Assembly: GCA_018398575.1 (NCBI GenBank)
Contig: JAGTXZ010000014.1
Location: 2,046,001 to 2,110,000, forward strand
Origin: Ampelomyces quisqualis
Lineage: Eukaryota; Ascomycota; Dothideomycetes; Pleosporales; Phaeosphaeriaceae
Length of the DNA stretch: 64,000 nt
Reading direction: 5' to 3'
Shown: positions 1 to 12,246 of the stretch, one piece after another
How positions within the stretch are numbered: the first letter of the stretch is position 1
Layout of the letters: every line of letters begins with the position of its first letter
The notes under the pieces: generated by a model
What the model saw: only the letters and a program-made list of their open reading frames with translations
Databases searched by the model: none
What the model was told of the DNA's origin: nothing
Made by a program: the position numbers and the translations under genes

Positions 1-989
1 CATAAGAATACTATATACCTAAAATAAGACAACGCTAGGCTATTTGTAAGTGTAAAAACCAAGAGCAATGTTATAGTGTAGTTATAGTTAGAAAAGTATA
101 ATAATACTATACTTAACTAGAACAAGAATAGCTATTGCACAAATTATCTTACAGGGCCTATAATCTCTAGTATTTTGGCTAGCGCATTAACTAAAATAAC
201 TAGATAATATTAGCCTAGCAAACACTAAAATTAAAGAATAATTACTTAGCACTAACTATATTTAGTTAAAGACTAGATTAATAATCTAAAGCAGTAGCAC
301 ATAATCTATACAACTAAAAGAGCAGGGTTGTTAAGAAATTATGTACGCACAGTAATATTTAGGCAGAACAGCAGCGTAGGAAGTTAAGTACCCTAGTATA
401 CTAGCACTAAGTAGAGACACTACACTGCAAGATATGTTAATAAGAGACAAGGCTATTATACAAGAACATAAGACAATAGACAATAATAGTATTTTTTATA
501 AGATACTATATACTGCACAATTTGCAATATTAGTTGCTAATACTAAGAGAAAACACTTAAATAAAGGAATACTACTATATTAACAGCAAACTTAGCGTTA
601 AAAAGGGGAAACTAATCTTCTTACAAACAAATCTATAGAATATAGAGCAGAATTATCTAGTTAAAAACACAAATATCTTAAACTAACGTTAAAATACATA
701 ACAGAAGCAGGCTGCTATACACTTTCTTGCTAGCTGCAAGCTGCGTATACTATAGAGATCTATTAACTACTATCTACGCTAATAGCATATAGTCTAGGGC
801 GTTAGATACACTAATAGACAATATAGAATTATAATAGAACAACATAGTGCAAAGAAACAGAAGGCAACAGACAGCTTTCCTTACTAACAGAACTATAGAC
901 ATATAAAAAACTTTTCTATAATTCTACGTAAACTACTAGACGCTAGCATACAACTTAAATATTCTAACGCAGCCTTATTATATAACTTA

Positions 990-1331
990 TCTACTACAAT
1001 AGCACTAGTAGATTTAGCTAAGTTTACCTGCTAGACTAAAGAGAGTGCTACTAACACAATATACAAGAGGTAAGTTGCTTACATTATAATGTAAAAATAT
1101 AGAAGGTAAGAATTTTGCTTAGTGCTATACAGTGTCCTATAGTACTGTATAGTAGACCTGTCTACTATAATAGTACTAGTAGGTTTAGCTAAGTTTACTT
1201 GCTAGACTAAAGAGAGTGCTACTACTATAATATACAAGAGGTAAGTTGCCTATACTATAATGTAAAAAACTAGAAAGTAAGAATTTTACTTAGTGCTATA
1301 TAGTACTATACAGTACTATACAGTGCTGCAC
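990..1331. repeat. Two-copy tandem repeat, about 171 bp unit
   Basis: The segments 990-1160 and 1161-1331 are direct copies with a 171 bp period. Both contain the run from CTAGACTAAAGAGAGTGCTA through ACAAGAGGTAAGTTGC to GTAAGAATTTT and AGTGCTATA. Differences are mainly C/T and G/A, as expected if RIP acted after duplication. The second unit ends in a small array of AGTACTATAC. No function is suggested. Confidence 0.75.
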
Positions 1332-1859
1332 TAAGAATAACACGCAGTAAGAGGCGCTCTCCTAGAATATACCTTTACTTACCTTAAAGATATAACATAA
1401 CGCGTTAGCGCTAGATAAGAGGCTATATAATACTAGGACAAAACTCTACTTACTTTTACCTGTACCTATAATTTAACCTACTGCTATAACTATATAATAC
1501 TGCGTTACTACTACAAACGTACTATAACTATACAATAATAACAATAGTGCTGCAACGCAAATATATATAATTTTTTATATTACGTTTACTACACTACGCT
1601 ATATATTACAACACTATTATAAGTAAGCATATAATACAAGCACACCTACACATACTAACTAAGCTGTAGCTATTCTACTATCCTTGCACCTACCTGTACT
1701 ATTCTTAACTGTTACGCGTAATATATTGTATAATACGCGCGTTATAGGATTGCAATAACAAGTATAAGTAGCAGCTACCTTAATTAAATAAATAGTATAT
1801 AAGTAATATAAAGACAATAACTACTAATAATATATTACAGGTAATTGTAAGAATAGGCT

Positions 1860-4800
1860 ATAATATTAATATAGTAGACTAGCGCATATAGGTTAAAGAG
1901 ATAACAGATTATATCTAGTATAAGAATATATATAATAAGATTAAATAGGTATACCTATAGGCTAACTACCTAAAGATAATGCGCAGCCTAACAACAGATA
2001 AATAGCTTAAGTATACTGCATACCCCTAACTAACTAATAGTAGTATACTAAGGGAATTCTATAAGGCAATAGCTAGCGCTATATAGAAGAAGATAATCTT
2101 AGAAATTTAAGACTATAGTAACAAAGTTAAAGCTAAATACACAGAAAGATAGCTAACGCCTGCAAACTTAGAACTAGAACGCACGCAGTTAGTATTAGTA
2201 GTCTTAAGTTCTTCTACTGCTTTAGTAACTTAGCTAATAGGCCTTACTACAATAATAACTAAACTGTTACTTAACAACGTTAATGTCTATATTATAGACA
2301 GCGTACATTGTTAAACTGCCTAGACCTTCTTACTTTTAAGGCTAATAACAGCTGCACGTTAACAGCAGCTTAAAGACAGTAACTTTAAGATAAAGCTATA
2401 ACATCTTAAATACAGTACACTTGTTAAACACCTATTGCAACCAAAATTTATAGACTAGTATATAGTTAGGACTTTAAAGATATTTAACGCGTTAGCGCTG
2501 CGCCTAATTACTAACAATAACAATCTAGCTGTAACTGTTAACTTATACGTTAAGATAAGAAGCCTTAAGGGCGTTGCAATTAAATACTAGACTCTAGTAC
2601 AAGATAAAGTTAAGCCTAGTAGTAATACAACCTAGAATAGTATACAAATAACAACAGCTAACTACATAATATAGTGTACTTTACTTTAGGCAGTAACAGC
2701 AACATTATAAACCTAGTAGGTACTACTAGAGACAAGAGGTAAAGGCGCCTTTACTTAGAGCTTAACAACAACACTAAAGACAATAACTGTAAATAACAAA
2801 AGACAATAAGAGCGCTAGTAGACCTAGCCTACAAACTATTAATAGGACCTAAAGCAAATAGTAGTAAACGCTTTAACAGACAGAGCAAGGGCAAGAAGAA
2901 GAAGGATAATAGCCTAGACATACGTATTAAGACTTTAACTACTAAAATTAAGCGCCTAGAAAAGTAGAATAACAGCACTATAAAAAAAGTAAAGGGAAGT
3001 AGAGATAAAGATACTGCGCAAACACAAAACAACGCGATATCTACGCTAATTACTATACCTAGACAAAAATATAAGAGTGCTATAAGGAAATAATAGAAGT
3101 TACTAGAAGAAGATACTTACTCTAGCAGTAAAGAAGAATAAGAAGAGTATAATAAAGGTAACAGGAATAAGAATAAAGAGCTCTAGTTAGCAAAACAACT
3201 TGCGTTAGAAGAAAGGCTGTAGCTTTAAGCTCTACTAAACGCAAGGTAAGTGTACTATAAAGAGCCTATAACTACAATCTACGCAACTAATACGCAAGAC
3301 AGAATAGTAGATAAACTGCAAGCTTAAATTAAAGTAGTAATAGAACACTGCTAAGAGGACAAATAGTAGAAAGTAGCTAACTTCTTTAGATCTCTACTAA
3401 AAGACTTTAAGGATAACGCGCCTATAATACTACATTTATTATAGAGACTAACAGTCCTATTTATAGTATACTAACTAACAGAAGCCTATATACTTTACAA
3501 AAAAGAGCTATCTTTAGATAATAGCGGCATATTTAGGAATATAATAGGTATAAGAAAAACAAGATTAGCTGTACTTATAATAATTATAGAGTATACGCAC
3601 TTTAAGAACTAGACTAAAGTGCAAGAGGACTAATTAAAGAATAAAACTAGTTAATATAGAGCTAAAGATAACAGTTAAGAATAGTGCCCTATAACAGACT
3701 AACAGACATTCTTATATGCATGCAAAAAAAACCCTTTAATACTAGAAGAGCTATAGTTAGCAGTATCTATAGTAAGCAGATAGAGCTGTGCACTAGCTGC
3801 ATAGAAAGCTAAAATTATTACTATAGGCCTCCGCAAATCTAAATAGTGCAACCCAAAAGACTTTTTTATGCTCTATATCTACTTTATAGACAACACTCTC
3901 CTATAAGGCATAGGCGCACTAATAGCAAATAAAGAAATAGAGATAAAGATTAATCTATAAGTTAAATAGCACCTTACAGCGTTTAACTAAAACGTTCTAC
4001 TGCACAAATTTACAAAGAATAGTAAGAAGTATATAGAGACAGTTCTGTAGTATATCTAAGAATACTATATGCTAAAAGTCTACCTAAGTGCAACTGCGCA
4101 CTGTCTAGCACTATCTACTAGCTAATTTATAATTGTATACAGCTACACAACATTAGTAAAACGCATGCTTAATAAATACTAAACTATAAGACTTATAACT
4201 ACACGCAAAATATTATTAAGAGGTAGCAAAGTAAGCGCAACAGACGCCTTTAATATTCTTAGCTACGTAGTAATATAGAGACGTATTATCTTTAATAAGT
4301 TCTATAACTGTAAATCTAAGAATACTATTATAGGTAACTTGTACAAGACTATTTAAGTTAAGAACTATAGTTATTAGTAGAAGGCCTAGGCTCTCTTAAG
4401 TACACTAATAGAGAAGGGTCTCTATAAGATACTTATTTTTATCTTCCTAGCGCTTAGTAGACTGCAAGACAATAAGAACTTCTTAAACTAGCACTATCTT
4501 ACAGGCAAGAAGGATAACATAGATAGTTCTAAACTGTTTACTGCTACTAACCTTGTATACATAAGTATTAAGAAAATTGTAGATATAAGAGAGATAAGAA
4601 AGATGTTAGGCCTAGTTATAGCAAAGGGCTAGAACACCTACTTATCTAAGGTACAAGAAGAAGTTAAAAACGTGCTTAATTCTCCTAAGTATATAGCGCT
4701 TATAGCGTTAGAAAAGAAGATTGCAGTAAGGTTTATACTGCGTTAAACTCTAGTTACGCAAGACCTATAGAGCTAGAAGATTTTAGGCATTAAGGGCAAC

Positions 4801-5300
4801 TTCCTAACGTTCTACTAGCTATACTAAACAGATAACTTCTAATTGCTTATAGCTAACGCAATAATAAAATGTAAGATAGTGCTATAATAAGAAGAGCTAA
4901 ACAGCGCAGAAGCTAAGAGTATATATATATTTAACTGCGCTAAGATATAAAGCATTATAATATTCTTAATGCTAGCCTAGCTTAAGGCTGCGCTGTTTAA
5001 AAGCAAAGAAAGTAAGAAAACTAAGTAGTTTATATTAACACATATCTAATAGCACTTCTAGTAGCTAGACAAAGAAATATTTGCTAATAACCTTAACTTA
5101 CTACTTATATATAGTGCAAAGTATAAGGCAATTAAGCTAGAGGCTAAGAGAACCTATGTTAAAACTAGACCTAATCCTAATTAGAGGGGCCTAGCAGATA
5201 ATTAAACAGTACTATGCAACGTTTAGGCTAAAATCCTTATTAGCTTATACAAACTATATATGCAACTAGTGCTCTAGATAGGGCTTTAAAAAAAATTTAG
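1860..5300 (+). pseudogene. Degraded coding-like region of unknown family
   Basis: On the + strand, long stretches read as protein-like sequence interrupted almost only by TAG and TAA, which fits RIP of CAG, TGG and TGA. Clear segments lie at about 1,920-2,810 (including a possible HC motif near 2,308), 3,370-3,640 and 3,840-5,200. I could not match them to gag, protease, a transposase, a tyrosine recombinase or a helicase. They might be the 5' part of the chromovirus to the right, or a separate element, since an inverted arm at 6,122-6,236 separates the two. Frame changes between segments mean introns, indels or several genes. Confidence 0.45.
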
Positions 5301-6121
5301 CAAAGATATAGTTCTTCTACTAAGAGAAGGAATGCTAAAGTCTAAAATAGACGCTGTGTTAGCAAAATAGAGGGACCTAGACTTAACATTTATTTTAGTA
5401 GCGTTAATAGCGTTTGCAGAAGCTATTACGCTAATTAAGGCAAATAAGGTTATAATTACAGAGCCTTAAGACAAACAAGGCACCTAAGACTAATTTATGT
5501 TTAAGGTATATTAACTAGGCTAGCTAGCAGATATATACAAGAGTATTATTTTGTACAACCTAGAAAGCAATCTAAAAACAAAAGTTCTAAAGAAGTATAA
5601 TGTAAAGATATTGTCGCGCAGTAGTCTGTAAGGTGTAATAATAGAAAAAAGAGAGATTAAGTAAGATTATAACAAGAAAATCCCTATAAAGCTTAAGGGG
5701 CTAGTGTAAATTAGGTAAATTAAGCAGTAGAACTGCAGAGTATAGTACACTACTGTGCAAAGCTATAGAATAAAAAACGCTTAAGTAGATATGTAGCCTA
5801 GTCCTAGAAGTATAAGAATATAAAAAGTATTGCAAAAGAAGTATATACGTAGATGTAACGCAAAATTAATTTAAAGTGTAAAGATAGTGTAGATTTGCAG
5901 CAAAACCTAAACTAAGTAACAGCGCTATTAAAGGGATTGCTTTAGACTTAAACTATAGTTAGGCATAGTTAAGGATAGGCTGCTAACTAGCAATATAGTT
6001 GTGCAGATAGTGCAAAGCTATATTAAACACAAGAACTATAAACTATTTTGCAAAAAGGTTTTACAAACTAAGCTGCTAATAATAGTATGCTAGGCATTAC
6101 TATTGTTGCTTAGCACAGTAG

Positions 6122-6236
6122 AGTATAGTTAAGAACTGTCTGGTAGCTAGTAGTATAGTTGTGTTAACAGTGTTACTAATGTCGCAGATGTTGCTAACGT
6201 TATGTTTTCCTAACGTATAACAAGAGAATTATATTA
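6122..6236 (-). repeat. Left arm of a widely spaced inverted repeat
   Basis: Read on the minus strand, this segment matches 11,605-11,705 on the plus strand. About 40 bp are nearly identical (TACGTTAGGAAAACATAACG, then TTAGCAACATCTGC), followed by a looser match that includes GACAGTT and ends near GTGCTA. The arms face outward around a 5.37 kb interior that contains the chromovirus pol region. They may be ends of two copies of one element inserted in opposite orientation, or remains of a host element split by the retrotransposon. Confidence 0.7.
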
Positions 6237-6829
6237 AAGTACTTAGGACGCTACGTAACAATAGCGCTGCGCAACCTATATAAATCTTAATTAACTATAG
6301 TGTAGAACTTAGTACTATTAACAAAAGAGTTACCTTGCTTAAGAATCTTCTTTGTATTAATAGCGCTGCGCTACTAACTATCTACTTGCCTAACTTAAGC
6401 ACTATACCTAGCTTCTACGCTTATTAAGCTTATCTAACAATAAAGGATAACTAGAGCGTAACTAAGTTCTTTACTACTATTCTATATAAGATTGCTAATA
6501 TAGCACAACTTGTTATTTTAGGTCTACTAAGCCTAAAAGAAAGGCGCGTTATTATTAACTGTAAGTTAAAGTAGTAGCGCTACAAGCTTAACACTAATAT
6601 AATAAGAGTTAAAGACGCAAAAACTTTTACAGAATCTCTTTATAACAAGCTAAGCGTGTACGCAGTTCTAGTAGGCAGTCTACAATTCTCTTTTACTAAA
6701 TACCTATTGTAGCCTATTAAACTTAAAGATTTTAAAGACGTTGCAAATAGTAACGCTGCTAACGCGCTGCTGCTGCACTATAGAGGTAACTACGCTATTA
6801 AGTTAGAAAAAGAAACTACAGCTCTATAT

Positions 6830-9800
6830 AGGCTACTCTATAACTTCTTACTAAAGAAGCTAAGTGTGCTGCGCAACTACCTAGTAATAGCGCAAAGCCT
6901 AGGCTAAATCTAAGAAAGTATAAGCCTTACAAGAGCACTTATTCTATTTGTGCCTAGAAAAGATAAAATACTATACCTTTGCGTAGATTATTAGGGCCTT
7001 AATTAAGTTACTAAAAAGAACAGACTAGCTCTTCTCTTAATTAGAAAAACTCTTAATTAGCTCTGTAGATTAGTAAAGTTTACTAAGCTTAATCTTAAGA
7101 ACGCGTATTACTAGATTAAGATCTAGCAAGGTAACAAGTAAAAGATAGCGTTTTATACGCAATACAGCTACTTTAAGTATATAGTTATACTCTTTAGGCT
7201 AACTAACGCACCTGCTATATTCTAAAGGTATATTAACAGAGCCTTAGCCTTATATTTAGATATCTTTTGCGTTATCTATCTTAACAATATCTTAATCTTT
7301 TCTTAAAAAGAAGAGGATTATTAGAAACAGGTAAGAAAAGTACTTACTAAGCTAAAAGAATACAGTCTTTTTATTAACTTAAAGAAGTATACCTTTGCTA
7401 CTAACTAAGTTAAGTTCCTAGAGTTTATTGTGCGCCTTAATAGCGTTACAATAGATTTAGAACAGGTTTGCGCAGTTATTAATTAGCTTACGCTAACGTC
7501 CTTTAAGAATATTTAAGTCTTCCTAGGCTTTACAAACTTCTATTAACGCTTTATATAGAGTTTTTTTGTTATTATTAGCTCTATTACTAATCTTCTAAAG
7601 AGATTAGTTTAAGAGAAGAAGTCTAGTCCTTTTAACTAGCCTAACGCAGCAGAAAAGGCAAAGCGCTAGCTTTGCAACAGGTTTACAACTGCGCTAGTCC
7701 TGCAGCACTATAACTACACGCTTCTATCTAAGCTAGAAACTAATACCTCTATTTAGAGAGTAGTAAGCATTTTCTTCTAACTCTATACAGATAGAAACTA
7801 GTACTCTGTAGCCTTCTAGTTAAGAAAACTTTTGCCTATAGAAAGAAACTACTACATATACAACTTAGAGCTCCTTACTATTATTATAGTAGTGCAGCAC
7901 TAGTGTTACTACGTTAAAGAGCTAGTAGTTTAGTTAAAAATATAGATAGACTATAACAATCTACGCAGCTTTATAGGCATGTTAACCTTATTTAAAAGAC
8001 AGGCTAGCTAGGCTATAAAGCTAGCTGCTTATAACTTTAAGATTAGGTATTAGTCTAAAAAGACAAATTCTATAGATAGGCCTTTAAGGCAACCTATAGA
8101 CAATAGTAACACACTAGATATTTAACTATTAGATATATTGCTAGCACTGCAAAAGAAGTTACAGCTAGCAAAAACCTAAGCTAAGCTACCTAGTAAAAAG
8201 CTAGCGTTAGTAGAAAGCTAGAAAACAGCTTAATAGTAAGTAGGCACTTTACATCTTAATAAAGATATTTCTATAAGCCTAGCGCACAGCGTTAAGGCAA
8301 CAGCTACAAGCTATAGCTCTAATTAGGAGATTTCTAAGAGCAGACTAGTAGTAACCTAAAGAGTTACGCAGTTACAAAGCCTAACGCATAGTGTTAAAGC
8401 AACAGCTAAAAGCTATAGCTCTAATTAGAAGATTCCTAAGAGCAGACTAGTAATAGCCTAAAGGGTTACGCAGTTACAAGCAAAAGCTATAGCTTTAGAG
8501 AAGTTAGCTTATAAAAAACTTTCTAAGTCTTTCTTTAAAATCTATATATAAGTATAATAGAATAACTTAGAAGTAGTTACAATACACAAAAACGTTAAAT
8601 CTCTAGCGTCTACCTGTTAAGGCGCTAGCAAACGCCTAAAGCACTAAAAGCTTAACACTTTAGGTAGCCTTTAGTTTAAAGACTAACTATATATTCTACT
8701 AGAGCTAGCTCTTAGAGCTAAGCTTCTTAAGCTATATTATAATAATCTACTTGCTAGCTATTTTAGGTAGGCTAAAATGCTTAAGCTTATAGCCTAATAC
8801 TACTATTAGCTTAGGCTTAAGAAAGAGCTTAAGAAGTATATTAACTCTTACTTAGTGTGCTAAGGCACAAAGTTACTTAAGTAGCGCTCTACTAGCGCGT
8901 TAAACGCGCTTTTCTAACCTTAGAAACTATAGTAAGAAATTACAATTAATTTTGTTATAGGCCTACTGCCTACTAAGCGCTATAGCGTTATGTATAACGC
9001 AATACTTGTTATAGTTAATAGGTACACAAAAATAGCTAAGTATATCTTTACATAGAAAACAGTTACTACTTTATAATTAGCAAATCTATTTTTAGAACAT
9101 ATTATACAATTCTTTAGCTTACCTAAAGGTATTGTATTAAACTAAAGAAGTGTCTTTACTTTGTAGTTTTAAGTAGACTTCTACTTTATAGCAAAAGTAA
9201 AGCGCTAGCTTAGTACTACCTTTTATCTATAGATAGACAGCTAAACAGAACGCTAAAATTAAACGCTAGAGCAATACTTAAGAGCTTTTGTAAGCAATTA
9301 GCTAGATAATTAGGTACACTTTCTATTACTAGCAGAGTTTGCCTATAATAATACTAAGTAGGCTACGTTAGAAATATCTCTATTCTTTACTTACTACAAG
9401 TTCTACCTGCGCCTTAACTGTAAGCTAATAGCGCCTACTAAAGTCTCTAGCGTTAGAGAAAAGTTGTAAACGCTTATATAAACTTAGAATGCTTTAGCTA
9501 ATTACTAGTATAAAACTTTACAATATTAAGAGTAATATTATAACAAAAGATACAAGCTTTAAGAGTTTAAACCTAAAGATATAATCCTCTTGTTAACAAA
9601 GCATCTACGCCTGCGCAGCGCTAGTAGAAAGCTATTACTACGCTAAATAGGCTCTTTTCTAGTAAAAAAGCAAATTAGCTTATAAGCTTTTAGAATCTTA
9701 CTCTTATTGCACATAAAAATCTACCTAGTATTCTACACCTCCTTGCTCTAGCTATTTGTAGCTAGAAAGAGAAAAGAGTTAACTTTACTTAGGCCTGTTA

Positions 9801-9975
9801 ATCTAAACAACAGTAAAGAGCTGCAATAACGCTATAAAGTTAAAGCTATGTTAGCAAAGAAGCGCAATAGGCATTTAGTAAATTACCTAGTAAAATAGAA
9901 AGGCTAGCTTTAAGAATATAACAAATAAGTTAATTAAAAAGATATAGACAAATTACTTATAAAGAAGTATAACTA
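6830..9975 (+). mobile_element. Dead Ty3/gypsy chromovirus: RT, RNase H, integrase, chromodomain
   Basis: A + strand frame with TAG standing for lost Gln/Trp codons keeps the Ty3/gypsy order. Reverse transcriptase spans about 6,930-7,560: it has a LCVDY-like stretch near 6,980, the segment LTNAPAIF near 7,200, and at 7,276-7,287 the YxDD box reads YLNN, so both catalytic Asp codons have become Asn. RNase H follows at about 7,680-8,050. Integrase core lies near 8,940-9,470, with motifs resembling GLLPTKRY and AEFAYNNT. A chromodomain-like tail with YLVK near 9,880 marks it as a chromovirus. An A-rich tract at 10,000-10,065 follows. I recognised no gag, protease or LTRs. Stops and catalytic changes make it certainly inactive. 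Confidence 0.85.
8276..8479 (+). repeat. In-frame 102 bp tandem duplication inside the retroelement
   Basis: Units 8,276-8,377 and 8,378-8,479 are direct copies with a period of exactly 102 bp (34 codons), each starting at AGCCTA and ending in GCAGTTACAA. They lie in the linker between RNase H and integrase. A multiple of three suggests the duplication was tolerated while the polyprotein was still translated; later differences are mostly C/T or G/A. Confidence 0.8.
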
Positions 9976-10049
9976 GAAAAGAGATTAATTACTTATACAA
10001 TTAATATACAAAAAAAAAGAAAAAAGAAAAACAAAAGAAAAAAAAAAGA

Positions 10050-11060
10050 AGAAAAAAAAAAACTTAGGAAAATAAAGGCGCCTTACTAGCGCACTACTAG
10101 TGCTCTAATAACGCAACTAGGCACAAATACTATCTTACTTTAAGAAGTCTTTGTTATCTTCTTTACTCTTATAGAAGCTTAGAAAGCCTAGTAAATTATT
10201 ACTAAGCTCTCTAGCTCTCTTCTCTTTCTGCTATTTCTAAGAGATAGTATTACTTAACTCTAATAGAACCTTGCTTCTTACTAACGCTGTTGCAGCGTGT
10301 ACTAGGCAACTTAACAAGTTTAAGCTCTTAACGCGCTTAGACGCAGGCTCCTTAGTAGGACTAGCTAAAGCTAGGCGCTTTTTAGCCTTAGGCTTAGGCT
10401 TAGGTTTAGCCTTAGGCTTAGGCTTAGCCTTAGCCTTAGCCTTGCTCTTACTCTTCTTCTTAGAAGAAGGTATAAGGCTAGAGCTTTTCTAAAGAAAAGT
10501 TTTATCTCTATCTCTACCTCTACTACTACTACTACTCTTAGACCTAGGCTTAGACTTAAAAGAAGACTTCTTCTTCTTTATATTAAGGTTAGAGTTAGAC
10601 TGCGCGTTAGCCTTACTAAGAGAAGGAAAGTTAGCCTAGACGCTGTTAGAATGCTAGTGCAGCAACTATAAAGAATAAGAAAAATAACTTACTTAAGCCT
10701 GCAGCAAGTTAAAGATACCTTTTACTATAGTAGACAAGTAGTTAGTTACCTTAACTTGCAGAATCTAAATCTTATTACTTTTAGGCTAATAACAGCCTCT
10801 ATACTTAACTTCTATATGTAGAAAAAGCTCTACTAAGCTAGTCTACTAGCGCAGCAACGTCTTTTACGCGTTAACTACAATAGAATTAGGCTTTTTCTTA
10901 GTAGTAAGGCGCTGCTACTACTAGTAGATAGTATTCTAGCTCTTAATAAAATTAGCAAAGACCTTAGGGTAGGGCTTCTACTTGCCCTAGCAAAGGCTAT
11001 AGCGCAGGCTACTAACTATAAGGTTGTAATAGGTGCTAGTAAGCCTTAGGCCCTTAGTGT
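10050..11060 (-). pseudogene. Degraded minus-strand frame with Lys-Ala/Lys-Pro repeat
   Basis: Read on the minus strand from about 11,060 to 10,050, one frame is interrupted almost only by TAG. It holds a protein-like domain at about 10,680-11,060, then a Lys/Ser-rich part (SKPRSKSSSSSRGRDRDK near 10,510-10,560) and a dipeptide array of KAKAKAKPKPKAKPKPKPK type at about 10,378-10,450. The low-complexity basic tail resembles a nucleic-acid or chromatin-binding region, but in this mutation context many Lys codons could be former Glu codons, so the tail may once have been acidic. The family is not recognised. It runs opposite to the chromovirus, so it belongs to a different element. Confidence 0.45.
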
Positions 11061-11604
11061 AGTAGAGGTAAATTAAAATTGCTAACTTAATATTAGAAAC
11101 ACTACTGCAGTAGGCAATAGGCATAGCCTAAGCACTAAGTTAGTAATGTTGTAATACTAGTATTACACTACTTATAGAAATAGTAGAGGTAGTAGGTAAG
11201 GTAAGTGTAGTACTTATAATAATTAATATAGGTGCAATAAAGTTATAACAGCGTAAAGCTAGTAGATAGTATAGTAGTAGAATAATATAGTTATTACTAA
11301 AAGAATAGAAGAGATTACGCACATAAAGTTTTGCTATATTTCTACTATTACTATAGCTACTAGCTGCCTTTTAGATTTACTTAGAGTTTTAGTCTTAGTA
11401 TAACAATAGCTATATAGTAAATAGGCCTTATAATAACAACGTTAGGTATATACTAACAAACCTAACAATACACAAATTGCTAGAATAGTAATTTTAGAAA
11501 AAAGAGAATAATTGTAAAAATGTTATAGCATAGAGCTATTAGCTGCGCAGTAACGCGCTTGCACTACAATAATACTACTCTAGCGTTTTTACGCGTAGAA
11601 CGCG

Positions 11605-11705
11605 TATACGTTAGGAAAACATAACGTTAGCAACATCTGCAACATTGGCGACATTGTTAGAACAGTTAGCTAGACAGTTTTTGACTGTAGTCTATAGTGC
11701 CTAGC
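11605..11705 (+). repeat. Right arm of the widely spaced inverted repeat
   Basis: This is the plus-strand partner of 6,122-6,236. Both start at TACGTTAGGAAAACATAACG and remain alignable to about 11,700 with one short gap. Just outside, at 11,706-11,793, is DNA much less affected by RIP. Confidence 0.7.
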
Positions 11706-11793
11706 TACTCCTATTTGTTCTAGCCGCCTAATTAGACAAAAACGCCTAAATTGATCTACCTGATCCACTAGACCCACCTGCCCTACCCGCGCG

Positions 11794-12222
11794 ATTACGT
11801 AATTATTCTAAAAACCTAAAATATAGAGCTTAATTCCCTCTTTAAAACGCACTATTCAGAATTTTTATAGCTGCTCTAGTTGCTAAGATGCACAGCAGTA
11901 AAGTTTGTAACTTTTTAATGTTCTTTGCTAAGGCTTGTTTTTGCTAAAGCTCTAGCACTTTAACTAGATAATATATTATATTTTTTTTAAAAGAAATAGT
12001 AACTAAAGTGTAGATTTTACTTTAGAACTATTTTATTTTAATATATTATAGCGTAGGCGTTAAAATCTACTGTGTTAAACGTACTTTAAAGTTTTTTTAA
12101 AAAAGTTTATAACTTTAACGCGCTGTATCTCAATAACTAGAGTAGCTAAAAAAAATCTAAATAGTGCATTTTAAAGACAGAATTCTACTCTATATTTTGC
12201 ATTTTTAGGTTACTTACGTAAT
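11794..12222. mobile_element. Foldback/MITE-like element with long inverted arms
   Basis: The left arm (11,794 to about 11,897, starting ATTACGTAA) is matched in reverse complement by about 12,118-12,222 (ending TTACGTAAT), roughly 80% alike by eye. Both arms share AAAATATAGAG, CTCTTTAAAA (TCTTTAAAA on the right), GCACTATT and CTCTAGTT. The likeness continues inward with AGTTTGTAACTTTTTAA against AGTTATAAACTTTTTTAA, so the whole 429 bp could fold into a long hairpin. No coding capacity. Unlike its surroundings it keeps some TCA and TGA, suggesting later insertion or escape from RIP because of its size. Candidate target-site duplications are not obvious. Confidence 0.65.
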
Positions 12223-12246
12223 TATGAAAATACAGTAATACAGTCA

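Noticed and set aside
990..1331. Possible CRISPR array because of repeated units
   Set aside because: Only two long, contiguous, diverged units without spacers, in a eukaryotic transposon-rich block.
2829..3032. 67-codon minus-strand ORF, hydrophobic
   Set aside because: The composition follows from antisense reading of a Lys/Arg-rich plus-strand stretch; no family or start context supports it.
10271..10492. Plus-strand ORF with Leu-Gly/Leu-Ala repeats in the RIP block
   Set aside because: It is the antisense of the Lys-Ala/Lys-Pro array of the longer minus-strand frame, kept open only by the hexamer-like repeat.
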